Assembly: GCA_011053055.1 (NCBI GenBank)
Contig: DRHT01000014.1
Coordinates: 1-40,929, forward strand
DNA from: Halopseudomonas sabulinigri
GTDB taxonomy: Bacteria; Pseudomonadota; Gammaproteobacteria; Pseudomonadales; Pseudomonadaceae
Reading direction: 5' to 3'
DNA: 40,929 nt
Part shown: positions 24,569 through 33,523 of the stretch, one piece after another
How the letters are laid out: each line of letters opens with the position of its first letter
Position numbering within the stretch: the stretch's first letter is position 1
Program-made: the position numbers and the translations under genes
Notes under the pieces: generated by a model
What the model was told of the DNA's origin: nothing
Seen by the model: only the letters and a program-made list of their open reading frames with translations
The model's database searches: none

Positions 24569-25780
24569 GTGCCTGCTTTCGAATATGTCGCGCTGGATAA
24601 CGCCGGTCGCACCAAAAAAGGCGTGGAGGAGGGTGACTCACCGCGCCAGGTACGTACTCGTCTGCGTGACCAGGGCCTCACGCCCATGTCAGTCAATCAG
24701 GTGGCAGAGCGTTCTTCTGTGCTGCGCATGCCGGTCATGCAAAAACGCATCAAGCCGCTGGAGCTGTCTCTGGCAACACGGCAGATGGCAACGCTGGCGC
24801 GGGCTGGTCTACCGATTGAAGAAGTATTGGGTACAGTCGCGCGGCAGAGTGAGTCGCCGCGCGTCAAGTCAGCACTGTCTGCGGTGCGCACGCGAGTGAT
24901 GGAAGGCTTGCCACTGGCGCATGCTCTGAGTGAATTTCCGTCGGTATTTCCGGCGATCTATCGCACTACCATCGCGGCAGGCGAGCAAGCTGGCCGTTTG
25001 GATGTAGTGCTGGAGCGGTTGGCGGATAACGTCGAGGCGCAGAACGCCATGCGCCAAAAGATTCAGCTGGCTATGTTCTATCCGGCTATTTTGACCTGTG
25101 TAGCGTTGCTGGTGACGGTCGCGCTACTAACCTACGTGGTGCCTGAGGTGGTGCAGGTGTTTGATGGCATGAACAAGGAACTGCCGTTGCTGACGCGCTC
25201 TTTAATTGCGGTTAGTGACACGCTGCGCGAGTGGGGCTGGCTGATACTGCTGGTGCTGGTCGCCATGGGCTTTGGCGCACGGGCGCTGTTGAAGAAAGAC
25301 AGCTATCGTCGCCGTTGGCATGAGCTTTTGCTCAAGCTGCCGCTGCTCGGCCGGTTGAACCGGGGCCTTAACACCGCGCGCTTTGCGCGTACGCTGAATA
25401 TCCTCGCCGGTAGCGGCGTACCTTTGCTGGATGCGCTCAATATGAGTGCCAGCGTGATCAGCAATCTGCCCATGCGCGAAGCCGTAAGCGAAGCCGCTAA
25501 ACGCGTGCGTGAGGGGGCTGGCGTCGGCCACTCGTTGGAACGCAGTGGCTATTTTCCGGCGATGACCCTGAGCTTGATTAAAAGTGGTGAAAGCAGTGGC
25601 ACCCTGGATCAGATGTTAGAGCGTGCCGCCGAAACGCAGGAGCGAGAACTGGAAGCGCGCATCGCGATAGTCATGGGGGTATTTGAGCCCCTGCTGATTC
25701 TCGCCATGGGCGGTGTTGTGCTGCTTATCGTGCTGGCAATTCTGTTGCCGATCTTTGAACTCAACCAATTGGTGAACTGA
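24569..25780 (+). CDS. gspF: Type II secretion inner-membrane platform protein GspF
   Basis: A 403-residue polytopic membrane protein with the duplicated T2SF domain. Each copy includes the pattern A-x-x-R-Q-M-A-T-L-A-R-A-G-L-P or A-R-F-A-R-T-L-N-I-L-A-G-S-G-V-P. Membrane segments lie near 165-190, 220-240 and 375-398. It starts at GTG two bases after the gspE stop, which fits translational coupling. Confidence 0.94.
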   Translation: MPAFEYVALDNAGRTKKGVEEGDSPRQVRTRLRDQGLTPMSVNQVAERSSVLRMPVMQKRIKPLELSLATRQMATLARAGLPIEEVLGTVARQSESPRVKSALSAVRTRVMEGLPLAHALSEFPSVFPAIYRTTIAAGEQAGRLDVVLERLADNVEAQNAMRQKIQLAMFYPAILTCVALLVTVALLTYVVPEVVQVFDGMNKELPLLTRSLIAVSDTLREWGWLILLVLVAMGFGARALLKKDSYRRRWHELLLKLPLLGRLNRGLNTARFARTLNILAGSGVPLLDALNMSASVISNLPMREAVSEAAKRVREGAGVGHSLERSGYFPAMTLSLIKSGESSGTLDQMLERAAETQERELEARIAIVMGVFEPLLILAMGGVVLLIVLAILLPIFELNQLVN

Positions 25781-26256
25781 TGAAGTGTATTGCAAACAAA
25801 CCTGCGCGCGCGGCTCAGCGCGGCTTTACCTTGATTGAGATCATGGTGGTAGTGGTGATTCTGGGCATTCTCGCCGCCGTGGTCGTTCCGCGCGTTATGG
25901 ACCGGCCGGATCAGGCGCGTACCACCAAAGCGCAGAGTGATATTCGTTCGCTGGAAAGCGCACTCAACCTGTACCGGCTAGACAACTTCAATTACCCGAC
26001 CACCGAGCAGGGCCTGAACGCGCTGGTGCGTTTGCCGACGGGCCAAAACGCACCTCGTAACTGGCGTGTAGGTGGCTATCTCGATCGCCTGCAGAAAGAT
26101 CCGTGGGGCAACGATTATCAATATCAGACGCCGGGTCGTGATGGTCGTCAGTTCGATATTTATAGTTTGGGTGCCGATGGGCGTCCTGGCGGAACTGAAG
26201 CTAATTTGGATATTGGTAACTGGGACTTGGACCTGGAACAGACGAATCAACGCTGA
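25780..26256 (+). CDS. gspG: Type II secretion major pseudopilin GspG
   Basis: A 158-residue type IV-pilin-like protein. The prepilin site R-G^F-T-L-I-E is followed by a long hydrophobic helix (M-V-V-V-V-I-L-G-I-L-A-A-V-V-V-P). The C-terminal D-P-W-G-N-D-Y and S-L-G-A-D-G loop is the calcium-binding part typical of GspG. It overlaps the gspF stop by one base. Processing needs a PilD-type prepilin peptidase, which is not in the window. Confidence 0.96.
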   Translation: MKCIANKPARAAQRGFTLIEIMVVVVILGILAAVVVPRVMDRPDQARTTKAQSDIRSLESALNLYRLDNFNYPTTEQGLNALVRLPTGQNAPRNWRVGGYLDRLQKDPWGNDYQYQTPGRDGRQFDIYSLGADGRPGGTEANLDIGNWDLDLEQTNQR

Positions 26257-26792
26257 TGATACAAGCGCGGTGCTCCGGCAAGCTGGCACAGGCGGGATTT
26301 ACCCTCATTGAGCTGTTGGTGGTGATGGTGGTGATCGGCGTGATTGCCGGTCTGGCGACCTTGGCGATTGGTGATGGCGCTGACCGTGAATTGCGCCAAG
26401 AGGCGCAGCGCCTGGCTGGCGTGTTGGAGTTGGCACATGACGAGGTGTTAATCACCGGCGGGGCCGACCGCGCGCTGGGTCTGCGCCGCGAAGGGTATAG
26501 CATGCTTGATCTGGTATTACTGGATGATGCCACCCGCGAATGGCAAGCCCTGCCGGACCCGCAACTGGGACCGCATTACTTTAATGAGGGTGTCGTTGAG
26601 CTTGAGTATGAAGCGGAAGGTGGGCGGCAGAATCTGCCGCAAAACGATAGCTGGAAGCCCCACGTGCGCCTGAGCAATACGGGTGAAATGACGCCTGGGC
26701 TGATTATTTTGCGAGTGCCTGGCAAAGACCTGGTGCAATACCTGCTTATCGGCTTGGAAGGTAGTGTTGAGGTAAGCAATGAGCGCCCGTAA
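26256..26792 (+). CDS. gspH: Type II secretion minor pseudopilin GspH
   Basis: A 178-residue pseudopilin with prepilin site A-G^F-T-L-I-E-L-L and a hydrophobic helix. The rest is a soluble head typical of GspH. Start overlaps the gspG stop (TGATG) and its end overlaps the next gene by 14 bases. Confidence 0.88.
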   Translation: MIQARCSGKLAQAGFTLIELLVVMVVIGVIAGLATLAIGDGADRELRQEAQRLAGVLELAHDEVLITGGADRALGLRREGYSMLDLVLLDDATREWQALPDPQLGPHYFNEGVVELEYEAEGGRQNLPQNDSWKPHVRLSNTGEMTPGLIILRVPGKDLVQYLLIGLEGSVEVSNERP

Positions 26793-27168
26793 ATCCGCCG
26801 GTTTTACCTTGTTGGAGGTTATGGTCGCGCTGACCATTCTGGCGGTCGCGCTGGCCGCTTTGGTTAAGTCCGGCAGTGATCATGCACGCAATACCATCTA
26901 TCTGCAGGAGCGCGCGATGGCGCACTGGGCCGGCGAAAATTTGCTGGCCGAGTATCAATCGGGCATGCGGCCAGCAGCCGTAGGCGACCTGACTGGCGAC
27001 ACCGAGATGGGCCCCTATCGCTTTGGTTACAAAGCGCAGATCAGTGACTACACCGCTACCTCGCCGTTTCCGTTGCCAGCAGTGAGGCGTATCGATATTC
27101 GACTCTGGCTGCTACCTGGCGATGAGACTGGGCAGCGGGCGATTGTCAGCGGATTTGTATTGCCATGA
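26779..27168 (+). CDS. gspI: Type II secretion minor pseudopilin GspI
   Basis: A 129-residue pseudopilin, prepilin site A-G^F-T-L-L-E-V-M-V-A-L, followed by A-x-x-x-W-A-G-E-N-L-L, matching the GspI pattern. Forms the pseudopilus tip with GspJ and GspK. Overlaps gspH by 14 bases and gspJ by four. Confidence 0.9.
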   Translation: MSARKSAGFTLLEVMVALTILAVALAALVKSGSDHARNTIYLQERAMAHWAGENLLAEYQSGMRPAAVGDLTGDTEMGPYRFGYKAQISDYTATSPFPLPAVRRIDIRLWLLPGDETGQRAIVSGFVLP

Positions 27169-27791
27169 GTAAACGCCAGTCAATGGGCTTTACCCTGCTT
27201 GAACTGCTGGTGGCCATGGCGGTATTCGCGATTATGACGGTGATGGCCTATTCCGGCCTGCGCGCTGTGCTGGATGCCGATCACATTACCCGTGCCAGTT
27301 CTGGTCAACTGGCCGACCTGCAGGTGAGTTTAAGCGTACTGGAGCGCGATCTGGCCGAAATGGTAGATATCCAGGTGCGTGACGAATTTGGCGACCGGTT
27401 GCCACCCTTGCGGCTGCTCGCCGGAACCGAACAGCCATTGCTGGAAATTGTGCGTGCCGGTGCCGGCGGCGATCAACGTTTGCGGCGCACGGCCTGGCGG
27501 TTGACCGAGACTGGACTTGAGCGCGAGCTATGGCCGGGCGTCGATATCACTGACAGAGACCAGTTGCGCATACAGCCCTTCGCCGAACTGGTAGAGGAAG
27601 GCGAAAGCCTGGGCGTAGAAACCGCCTTTGCCTTTGTGGTGCGCGGGCCCAGTGGACTGGAGCGGGTTAATAGCTGGCCGCCCGAAGGGCTTGACCCGAG
27701 CAGTAGTCAGTTGCCTTTAGCAGTTGAGTTAGTGCTCGATGTGCCGAGCCTAGGGCTGATTCGGCGCTTAATACCTGTGGGGCCGCTATGA
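27165..27791 (+). CDS. gspJ: Type II secretion minor pseudopilin GspJ
   Basis: A 208-residue pseudopilin, prepilin site M-G^F-T-L-L-E-L-L-V-A-M, then the GspJ pattern Y-S-G-L-R-A-V and L-E-R-D-L-A. Part of the tip complex GspI-J-K. ATGA overlaps link it to both neighbours. Confidence 0.9.
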   Translation: MSKRQSMGFTLLELLVAMAVFAIMTVMAYSGLRAVLDADHITRASSGQLADLQVSLSVLERDLAEMVDIQVRDEFGDRLPPLRLLAGTEQPLLEIVRAGAGGDQRLRRTAWRLTETGLERELWPGVDITDRDQLRIQPFAELVEEGESLGVETAFAFVVRGPSGLERVNSWPPEGLDPSSSQLPLAVELVLDVPSLGLIRRLIPVGPL

Positions 27792-28591
27792 ACGCGCGTG
27801 CAGAACAAAGCGGCGTTGCACTCATCACCGCCTTGTTGGTTGTGGCCTTGGCGGTGACCGCGGCCGTGGGTATGGTGCTGCGCGGTCAGGCTGATATCCG
27901 CCGCAGTAGCGCGGTATTCGAGCGGGACCTGTCGCGCCATATTGCGCTAGGCGCAGAAAAGATGGTGCTGCAGGTATTGGAGCAAGCGGATGGACCGGAT
28001 GATTTGCTTTGGGATACCTGTCTGTCGCCGGTACTGCCGTTTGAGGTTGATCAGGTGAAGTTGCAAGCGACGCTGGACAACATGCGCTGCCGCTACAACA
28101 TCAATGCGCTGGCCGGTGGTGACGAGGAGCAACAGGCCGATTTCGCTCGGCTGGTGGATCGCGTCGCGCAGGAGTCGGGCGTCACCATGCCCTCGGGCGC
28201 ACAGCTGGCGGTGGCAGTCAGTGACTGGATGGACCCTGAAACGGATGATCCTTTGTATCGCCTGCAAGATCCGCCGCGACTGTCGGCGAACCGCACCATG
28301 TTGGTGGCCTCGGAGTTGAACTCGGTAGCCGGTATGACGAGTGAAGCCTGGCAGGCACTAGCACCCTATGTGACGGCTTATCCGGCACAGGAAAGTCCGA
28401 TTGATGTAGAACGCAGCTCGGATTTGATGAAAGAGGTATTCGCCGACCGCGCCGCAGGTGATGAAGCTCCTTGGTTTATGCGCCTGCAGATAGTTGCCGA
28501 ATTTGGTGAGCGGCGCTTTTTTCAATGCACCTTGCTGGATGCCCCTAACGGCAAAGTGATCCTGCGAGAACAAACGGCCTGTGAGCCCTGA
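27788..28591 (+). CDS. gspK: Type II secretion minor pseudopilin GspK
   Basis: A 267-residue large minor pseudopilin. The prepilin segment S-G^V-A-L-I-T-A-L-L lacks the usual Glu at +5, as is normal for GspK. The globular part has R-Y-N-I-N-A-L and D-W-M-D-P-E-T-D, the latter in the region that binds calcium in homologues. GspK caps the pseudopilus. Confidence 0.9.
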   Translation: MNARAEQSGVALITALLVVALAVTAAVGMVLRGQADIRRSSAVFERDLSRHIALGAEKMVLQVLEQADGPDDLLWDTCLSPVLPFEVDQVKLQATLDNMRCRYNINALAGGDEEQQADFARLVDRVAQESGVTMPSGAQLAVAVSDWMDPETDDPLYRLQDPPRLSANRTMLVASELNSVAGMTSEAWQALAPYVTAYPAQESPIDVERSSDLMKEVFADRAAGDEAPWFMRLQIVAEFGERRFFQCTLLDAPNGKVILREQTACEP

Positions 28592-28611
28592 TAACAAGTG
28601 GATCAGACAAA

Positions 28612-29850
28612 ATGTTGATAGTGCTTTTACCCGAACAACCTTTGGTGACGGGCGCGGCTGAGCCAGCCTTGTACTGGTGGCGATTTGAGCGTGATGGCAG
28701 CACCCTGGATAGTGGCCGGGACGGGCTTAGCGCTTTGCGCCAACGGTTTCCTAGTGAACGCATTCGCGCCTTGGTGCCGGCCTCCACAGTGAATTTGTTC
28801 CGCGTGCGTTTGCCAGCACAACGTGCTGCCGCTGCGCGGGTGGCGTTGCCCTACGCGCTCGAGGATCTGGTTAGCCAAGAGTTGGATGAACTGCATATCG
28901 TCATGGGGCCGCGTCGCGCCGAGGGGCATGTTAGCGCGGCTGTGGTGTCGCACACGCCTATGCAAAGCTGGCTGAATGGCTTCCGCGAGGCCGGCTGGCG
29001 GCTAGAGGCTTTGCTGCCCCAAGCGGCACTGCACGTTGACGAGAGCCCTGAGCAGGCGCTGCTGATTATGCCGTCACCCTGGCCGCAGCAGACGGATCAG
29101 GTGCTCGTGCTCTCGGCAATTGAAGAGCCTGTGCTGCTGGATCGTAGTCTTGCGGGCATCTGGGTTAGCCGTCGATTGGCTGCTATGGAAGCCTCGGCAC
29201 AGAAACTTACTTTATCGGGCCTTACCGCCGACGAACTGGGTCTGACGCTGCCTGAAACGGTAGAGCTGCAACAGAAACCGATGCGCGATCAGCTTACGCC
29301 CGCGTTGCAGCAGGCCTTGCGCAACTCGCCGCCGTTTAATCTACTCGGCGGGCCTTATGCGGTCAGCATGGGCGCCCCGCCGTGGCGCAAGTTACGACCC
29401 GTTTTAATTGCCGCAGGGGTACTGTTGGCGCTGGGGCTGGGCTGGCTTGGTGGGGAACGTATGATCCTAAGCCAGGAACGCGATAGCCTGCGGGCTGAGA
29501 TCGATCGCCTGTTCGATCGAGGCATGCCCAATAGCCGCCGCGATGATCCGGTGATGCAGTTTCGCCAGATCATTCAAGGCGGTGCGCAGATTAATCCAGA
29601 TAGCGGTATTGGGCCGTTAATGCACGCTTTCTTTGTTGTCTTGAAAAAGCATCAGAACGCTCAGGTAACGCAGGTTCGTGGCAACCTCGACAACGTCGAA
29701 GTCGAATTAAAAGTTGTCTCCTTCTCGGAATTGGAAGCCATCCGCGCTGAACTTTCGGCACTGCCGGGTATTAGCGAAAATCTGGAGGGTGCCGATTCCG
29801 AGAATGAAGGCGTTTCTGCGCGCATCAAAGTACAAAGGAGTGGCTCATGA
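28612..29850 (+). CDS. gspL: Type II secretion protein GspL
   Basis: A 412-residue inner-membrane protein. The N-terminal cytoplasmic part (1-255) is the actin-like domain that binds GspE (V-L-L-P-E-Q near the start, R-V-A-L-P-Y-A-L-E-D). A transmembrane segment lies near 263-282 (L-I-A-A-G-V-L-L-A-L-G-L-G-W-L-G-G), followed by a periplasmic ferredoxin-like domain. The start is 20 bases after gspK with no obvious ribosome site, so the exact start is less certain. Confidence 0.9.
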   Translation: MLIVLLPEQPLVTGAAEPALYWWRFERDGSTLDSGRDGLSALRQRFPSERIRALVPASTVNLFRVRLPAQRAAAARVALPYALEDLVSQELDELHIVMGPRRAEGHVSAAVVSHTPMQSWLNGFREAGWRLEALLPQAALHVDESPEQALLIMPSPWPQQTDQVLVLSAIEEPVLLDRSLAGIWVSRRLAAMEASAQKLTLSGLTADELGLTLPETVELQQKPMRDQLTPALQQALRNSPPFNLLGGPYAVSMGAPPWRKLRPVLIAAGVLLALGLGWLGGERMILSQERDSLRAEIDRLFDRGMPNSRRDDPVMQFRQIIQGGAQINPDSGIGPLMHAFFVVLKKHQNAQVTQVRGNLDNVEVELKVVSFSELEAIRAELSALPGISENLEGADSENEGVSARIKVQRSGS

Positions 29851-30326
29851 AAAGCTGGTGGGCGGGATTGGCACCGCGCGAACGAATGATTTTGTTGGCG
29901 GGTTCGGTACTGCTGCTGGTGTTGGCTGGGTGGGTCGGAGTTTGGGAGCCACTGATTGCCGGGCGAGCAGAGCTCAAACAGGAGGTACGTACGCTGTCAG
30001 CCGAGCGCCTATGGATGGAACAAGTAGTTGATGACGTACGGCGTCGTTCGCGTATGCAAAAAGGCAGCAGCAATGCCGCCGGCGGCTCAGTGCTGACGCT
30101 GGTTGAAGTCTCGGCAAATGCCGCTGGGTTGAAATCGGCCTTGTCACGCGTGCAGCCGGAAGGCCAGGGTGCGCGCCTGAGTTTTGATCAGGTTGGGATG
30201 GACGCGCTGCTGGGTTGGCTGGCCGACCTGGAGCAACGTCAGGGGTTGCAAGTAACTCAACTCGCGTTCGACGTGTCCGACACCACCGGCATGGTGTCTG
30301 CCCGATTATTAGTGGAGCGTCCTTGA
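29847..30326 (+). CDS. gspM: Type II secretion protein GspM
   Basis: A 159-residue inner-membrane protein with L-A-P-R-E-R-M, a transmembrane helix (I-L-L-A-G-S-V-L-L-L-V-L-A-G-W-V-G-V-W-E-P-L) and a periplasmic domain. It stabilises GspL. ATGA overlap with gspL; its stop overlaps the gspN start. Confidence 0.9.
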   Translation: MKSWWAGLAPRERMILLAGSVLLLVLAGWVGVWEPLIAGRAELKQEVRTLSAERLWMEQVVDDVRRRSRMQKGSSNAAGGSVLTLVEVSANAAGLKSALSRVQPEGQGARLSFDQVGMDALLGWLADLEQRQGLQVTQLAFDVSDTTGMVSARLLVERP

Positions 30327-31084
30327 TGCAGCGTCTGTTGAAGTTCAAAACGGTGCTGCTGCTGGCGGTTGTGGTGTTTTTACTGACTTTGCTGGGCAAC
30401 TTGCCGGCCAGCTTGGTATGGCGTCAGGTGGCGCCAAGCTTGCCGGCGCAGGTAAAGCTGCAGGGCATTACTGGCAGCCTATGGCAGGGCCAGGTAGCTA
30501 ACATGCAGGTAGAAGGCGTTGACCAAGGCGCGCTGCGCTGGGACTGGCGCCCGTCGGGCCTATTTAAAGGTCAGCTAGCGTTGGATTTGGATTGGCGGCC
30601 GCGCAACAGCCAGGTAAGCGCTACGCTGCGTCTGGGCTTCGGTAGTCTGGTACTGGAACAGGTAACGGGTCGCCTTGATGCGCGCAGTATGGCAGCGGTT
30701 AACAAAGCGCCGTTTATTCTCACCGGTGATTGGTTGCTGGATATTCCGGAACTCAAACTGGAAGACTTCGAGCGCGTGGTGCAAGCCCATGGACGTATTG
30801 CCTGGCAGGGTGCTGGTGGCGGTTTACCGGAGCCGCTCGGTTTGGGAAATCTGGCGGCGCAGCTGAGCAGTGAAAACGACTGGCTGATGATGACTCTTTC
30901 GTCCGATCAGAGCGGGCCATTAGGCCTCACGGGAACCGCAAAATGGCGGCCAGCGCAGGCCTTGCAATTGGATACCCGATTGCAAGCGCGCGCGCACGCG
31001 GAGGCCGGCTTGGCTGAAGGTCTCAAGCTGTTGGGGCGTCCCGATGCGGATGGTTGGATACACTGGCGAGCTAAATTGCAATGA
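30326..31084 (+). CDS. gspN: Type II secretion protein GspN
   Basis: A 252-residue protein with one N-terminal membrane segment and the GspN pattern: L-P-A-S-L-V-W, I-T-G-S-L-W-Q-G and L-R-W-D-W-R-P-S-G-L-F-K-G. GspN is present only in some T2SS clusters and its role is poorly defined. I chose ATG 30326, which overlaps the gspM stop (TGATG); an open frame from 30215 overlaps gspM heavily and is unlikely to be used. Confidence 0.88.
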   Translation: MQRLLKFKTVLLLAVVVFLLTLLGNLPASLVWRQVAPSLPAQVKLQGITGSLWQGQVANMQVEGVDQGALRWDWRPSGLFKGQLALDLDWRPRNSQVSATLRLGFGSLVLEQVTGRLDARSMAAVNKAPFILTGDWLLDIPELKLEDFERVVQAHGRIAWQGAGGGLPEPLGLGNLAAQLSSENDWLMMTLSSDQSGPLGLTGTAKWRPAQALQLDTRLQARAHAEAGLAEGLKLLGRPDADGWIHWRAKLQ

Positions 31085-31119
31085 CAGCATTAACGCAACA
31101 ATACAACGGAGTAAGCGCG

Positions 31120-31731
31120 ATGCGCGGGGTATGGGTAGTTGCAGTGGTACTGGGGTTGGCCGGCTGCGCCAGCTCCGCCGTCCAACAAAAGGAGCAGTCT
31201 GCGGCTGTCGCTGATGCTCGGGCGCGTTTGGGCATGGGGCAATGCGACATGAACCTGGCTCAGCAGGTACATCAGCTGAGTGATCCGCAGTTGGATCTGG
31301 AAGCTGCCTACCTGTGTTTGCAGCAGGGGCAGTTGCCACCGTTGGAGTTGGTGCTTGAGGATTTCGAGAAACGGCATCCTGAGGCGCCTTATCAGGACTA
31401 TGCATCTTATTTGCAGGCGATGGTCCCTTTCGCGCGTTTCGAGATGGCAGCGGGTGATGATCAAGAGCGCTTGCGGGTGGGGCGCGAGGCACATGCGCAG
31501 TTGACCGGGTTTATTCGGCATTATCCCGAATCGGCCTATCGCAGCGAAATAGTGCCGCGTCTGGAAACCTTGTTGGAAGGCATGGCGGGTTCGGAGTACG
31601 CGTTGGCAATGCAGGATGTTGAGAGGGGGCAGCGTGAACGGGGGGAGGCTCGCCTGCGTTATCTGGCTAAGTATTACCCGCGCAGTAAAGCGGCGGTTGA
31701 GGCACAGGCTTGGTTGCAAACTGGAAATTAA
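31120..31731 (+). CDS. BamD/TPR-like outer-membrane lipoprotein at the end of the T2SS operon
   Basis: A 203-residue lipoprotein. A short signal peptide ends at lipobox L-A-G-C (Cys16). The mature part is helical with TPR-like pairs resembling BamD/tetratricopeptide lipoproteins (L-T-G-F-I-R-H-Y-P-E-S-A-Y, L-R-Y-L-A-K-Y-Y-P-R-S-K). The ATG at 31120 is chosen because GGAG at 31108-31111 precedes it and it gives a clean signal peptide. A longer frame from 31081 overlaps the gspN end. It is the last gene in the operon, so I infer a role in secretin assembly, perhaps as a pilotin-type chaperone; this is not shown by sequence alone. Confidence 0.7.
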   Translation: MRGVWVVAVVLGLAGCASSAVQQKEQSAAVADARARLGMGQCDMNLAQQVHQLSDPQLDLEAAYLCLQQGQLPPLELVLEDFEKRHPEAPYQDYASYLQAMVPFARFEMAAGDDQERLRVGREAHAQLTGFIRHYPESAYRSEIVPRLETLLEGMAGSEYALAMQDVERGQRERGEARLRYLAKYYPRSKAAVEAQAWLQTGN

Positions 31732-32083
31732 TACGAGCGGAGAGGGTGCAGGCCCTAGCTCAAGATGCCGGGTTCAGGTCAAGTGTTTTTGCGTGGAATC
31801 GGACAGCTTTTTTGCGCTTATTCAGAGCATCATGCCTTGACATTGTGCACAGAGGTGGGGCGAGCTGTCATTGAACGGTAAGATAATGTCGTAAGTGCTT
31901 GAAATCCAGTGATGAATTCTTAACTTGTTGATTTTATTGAATAAAAAATAGGTTAAAAAATGATCATTTTGAATCCTCGCCCCAGCTACTCTAGCTCAGC
32001 GAGCTATTCAAACAAGCTATCCACAAAGTTATGCACAGATATTGTGGATAGCTTTTCGCAACCCGCGTTGGCGCTGGGCTGGT
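31732..32083. other. Intergenic region with inverted repeat and DnaA-box-like sites
   Basis: About 350 bases between the convergent T2SS operon and rdgC. The middle (31900-31970) is AT-rich. No gene is seen. The right part has a 12-bp inverted repeat (32015-32026 with 32042-32053) around a TTATGCACA site at 32029-32037. Confidence 0.6.
32015..32053. promoter_or_regulatory. Inverted repeat of DnaA-box-like sequences, possible terminator for converging genes
   Basis: Arms AGCTATCCACAA and TTGTGGATAGCT (12 bp) flank a 15-base centre containing TTATGCACA, which fits the DnaA-box consensus TTATNCACA. Each arm has CTATCCACA, one base off consensus. A short T run follows the right arm, so it could also terminate transcription from the T2SS side. 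It lies 30 bases beyond the rdgC stop. Confidence 0.5.
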
Positions 32084-33001
32084 TCAGATTCCCTGCGGAA
32101 TATCTTCGCCACCTAGGGCGTTGGTCAGTGCGGGGATAAGTTCGCTTAAGGTGCTGGACATGATGGTGAAACTGGCATCCAGCTGGCTTGCCATGTCGTC
32201 GCCGGCATTGTCGTCAGCCTCATCACGCAGCAGGTCTTCAAACTTTAGGCGTTTGACGGTCAGCTTGTCATCCAGGCTGAAGCTGAGCTTTTCTTGCCAC
32301 TGCAGCGCTAACTGGCTTACTTGCTTGCCCGCCGAGAGGTGTAGCTGGATCTCATCACTGGCCAGATCCTGGCGTTTGCAACGCACCACGCCGCCATCTT
32401 CGCTAGTGTCACGTAGCTCGCACTCGTCGCCAATCACCATCTGCTCGGGAGCGCTGCCCTCTTTGACCCACTGGGTCATGCAGGCGGCTGGTGCCATCTT
32501 CACGTTGAGCGGACGCACTGGTAGGGTGCCGGTACACTCGCGTAGCAGGCTCAGCAGGTCCTCTGCGCGCTTGTGGCTGCTGCTATCGATAGCGATCCAG
32601 CCTTCGGCCGGGCAAATGCAGGCATAAGTGGTCTGAGTGCGCGTGAAGGCGCGTGGCAGCAGCGACATGACGATCTCATCCTTGAGCGTATCGCGTTCCT
32701 TCTTGTAAACCTTGCGAGAGTCGCGATTCTCGATTTCTTCAACTTTTTCCGCTAATGCTTCTTTGATCACGCTGCCGGGCAGAATGCGTTCTTCTTTGCG
32801 CATCGCGATCAGCCAATAGCCGTTGCTGGCTTCGAGTCGGTTCTCTGAATGACGGCCGTAGGCCGTAGTCCAACCCAGCGTATGGGTTTCCTGGCTGGCA
32901 CAGGGTCGTGAAGGCTTTTGTTCAAGCGCGTCGAGCAGCTCGGTTTCGTTGAATGGGATAGGTTGGCTGAAGCGGTATAGAAGCAGGTTACGAAACCACA
33001 T
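32084..33001 (-). CDS. rdgC: Recombination-associated protein RdgC
   Basis: A 305-residue DNA-binding protein that forms a ring around DNA and limits RecA activity. The family start [11 protein letters not shown] is followed by [23 protein letters not shown] and L-P-R-A-F-T-R. I chose the ATG at 33001 because AAGGA lies upstream and the family begins exactly there. The open frame runs on to 33361 only because it crosses the two tRNA genes in antisense. Confidence 0.95.
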   Translation of the reverse strand: MWFRNLLLYRFSQPIPFNETELLDALEQKPSRPCASQETHTLGWTTAYGRHSENRLEASNGYWLIAMRKEERILPGSVIKEALAEKVEEIENRDSRKVYKKERDTLKDEIVMSLLPRAFTRTQTTYACICPAEGWIAIDSSSHKRAEDLLSLLRECTGTLPVRPLNVKMAPAACMTQWVKEGSAPEQMVIGDECELRDTSEDGGVVRCKRQDLASDEIQLHLSAGKQVSQLALQWQEKLSFSLDDKLTVKRLKFEDLLRDEADDNAGDDMASQLDASFTIMSSTLSELIPALTNALGGEDIPQGI

Positions 33002-33192
33002 GATGCTGTCCTTCTGTTTTGCTGAGGGTCTGGTTGGCCCGAGAAAACGAGCAATATTGCCTGAGGCTATGCGCAACAACCAGTGTTTACAGGGCTGAAG
33101 ATTAAGATATTGAAATACGCTGGTTTTTTTTTGAAAAAGGTATTGCCATAACCGAAAAAGCTGCCTAGAATGCGGCCCACTTCGAGAGCAAA

Positions 33193-33268
33193 GGGTGATT
33201 AGCTCAGCTGGGAGAGCATCTGCCTTACAAGCAGAGGGTCGGCGGTTCGATCCCGTCATCACCCACCA
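33193..33268 (+). tRNA. tRNA-Val (UAC anticodon)
   Basis: A 76-nt cloverleaf: acceptor GGGTGAT with ATCACCC, D arm AGCTCAGCTGGGAGAGC, anticodon loop CTTACAA with TAC at 33226-33228, T arm GGCGGTTCGATCCCGTC, and encoded ACCA end. Confidence 0.97.
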
Positions 33269-33283
33269 CTCGAGGTATATAGC

Positions 33284-33360
33284 GCAGCGGTAGTTCAGTT
33301 GGTTAGAATACCGGCCTGTCACGCCGGGGGTCGCGGGTTCGAGTCCCGTCCGCTGCGCCA
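33284..33360 (+). tRNA. tRNA-Asp (GUC anticodon)
   Basis: A 77-nt cloverleaf: acceptor GCAGCGG with CCGCTGC, anticodon GTC at 33318-33320, T arm GCGGGTTCGAGTCCCGT, and encoded GCCA end. It follows tRNA-Val by 15 bases and is probably cotranscribed. Confidence 0.97.
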
Positions 33361-33523
33361 TTTCCCCCTCAGATGTACCCCTTCTTTTATCTAAATCGTG
33401 TGGTGGTTATCACTGCGTGATTTCACCTGTTTGTTTATCTCCGATCCAGTAGCCTGACCTTCAAACCCCTGTTAAGCTGATCTCTTTATTCCGCCCAGCT
33501 TGGGCCTGTCGATTGAGGTAAGC

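Noticed and set aside
33002-33361. N-terminal extension of the rdgC frame with stretches such as G-L-E-P-A-T-P-G-V
   Set aside because: This is the antisense of the tRNA-Asp and tRNA-Val genes, a well-known spurious ORF. The RdgC family starts at M-W-F-R-N.
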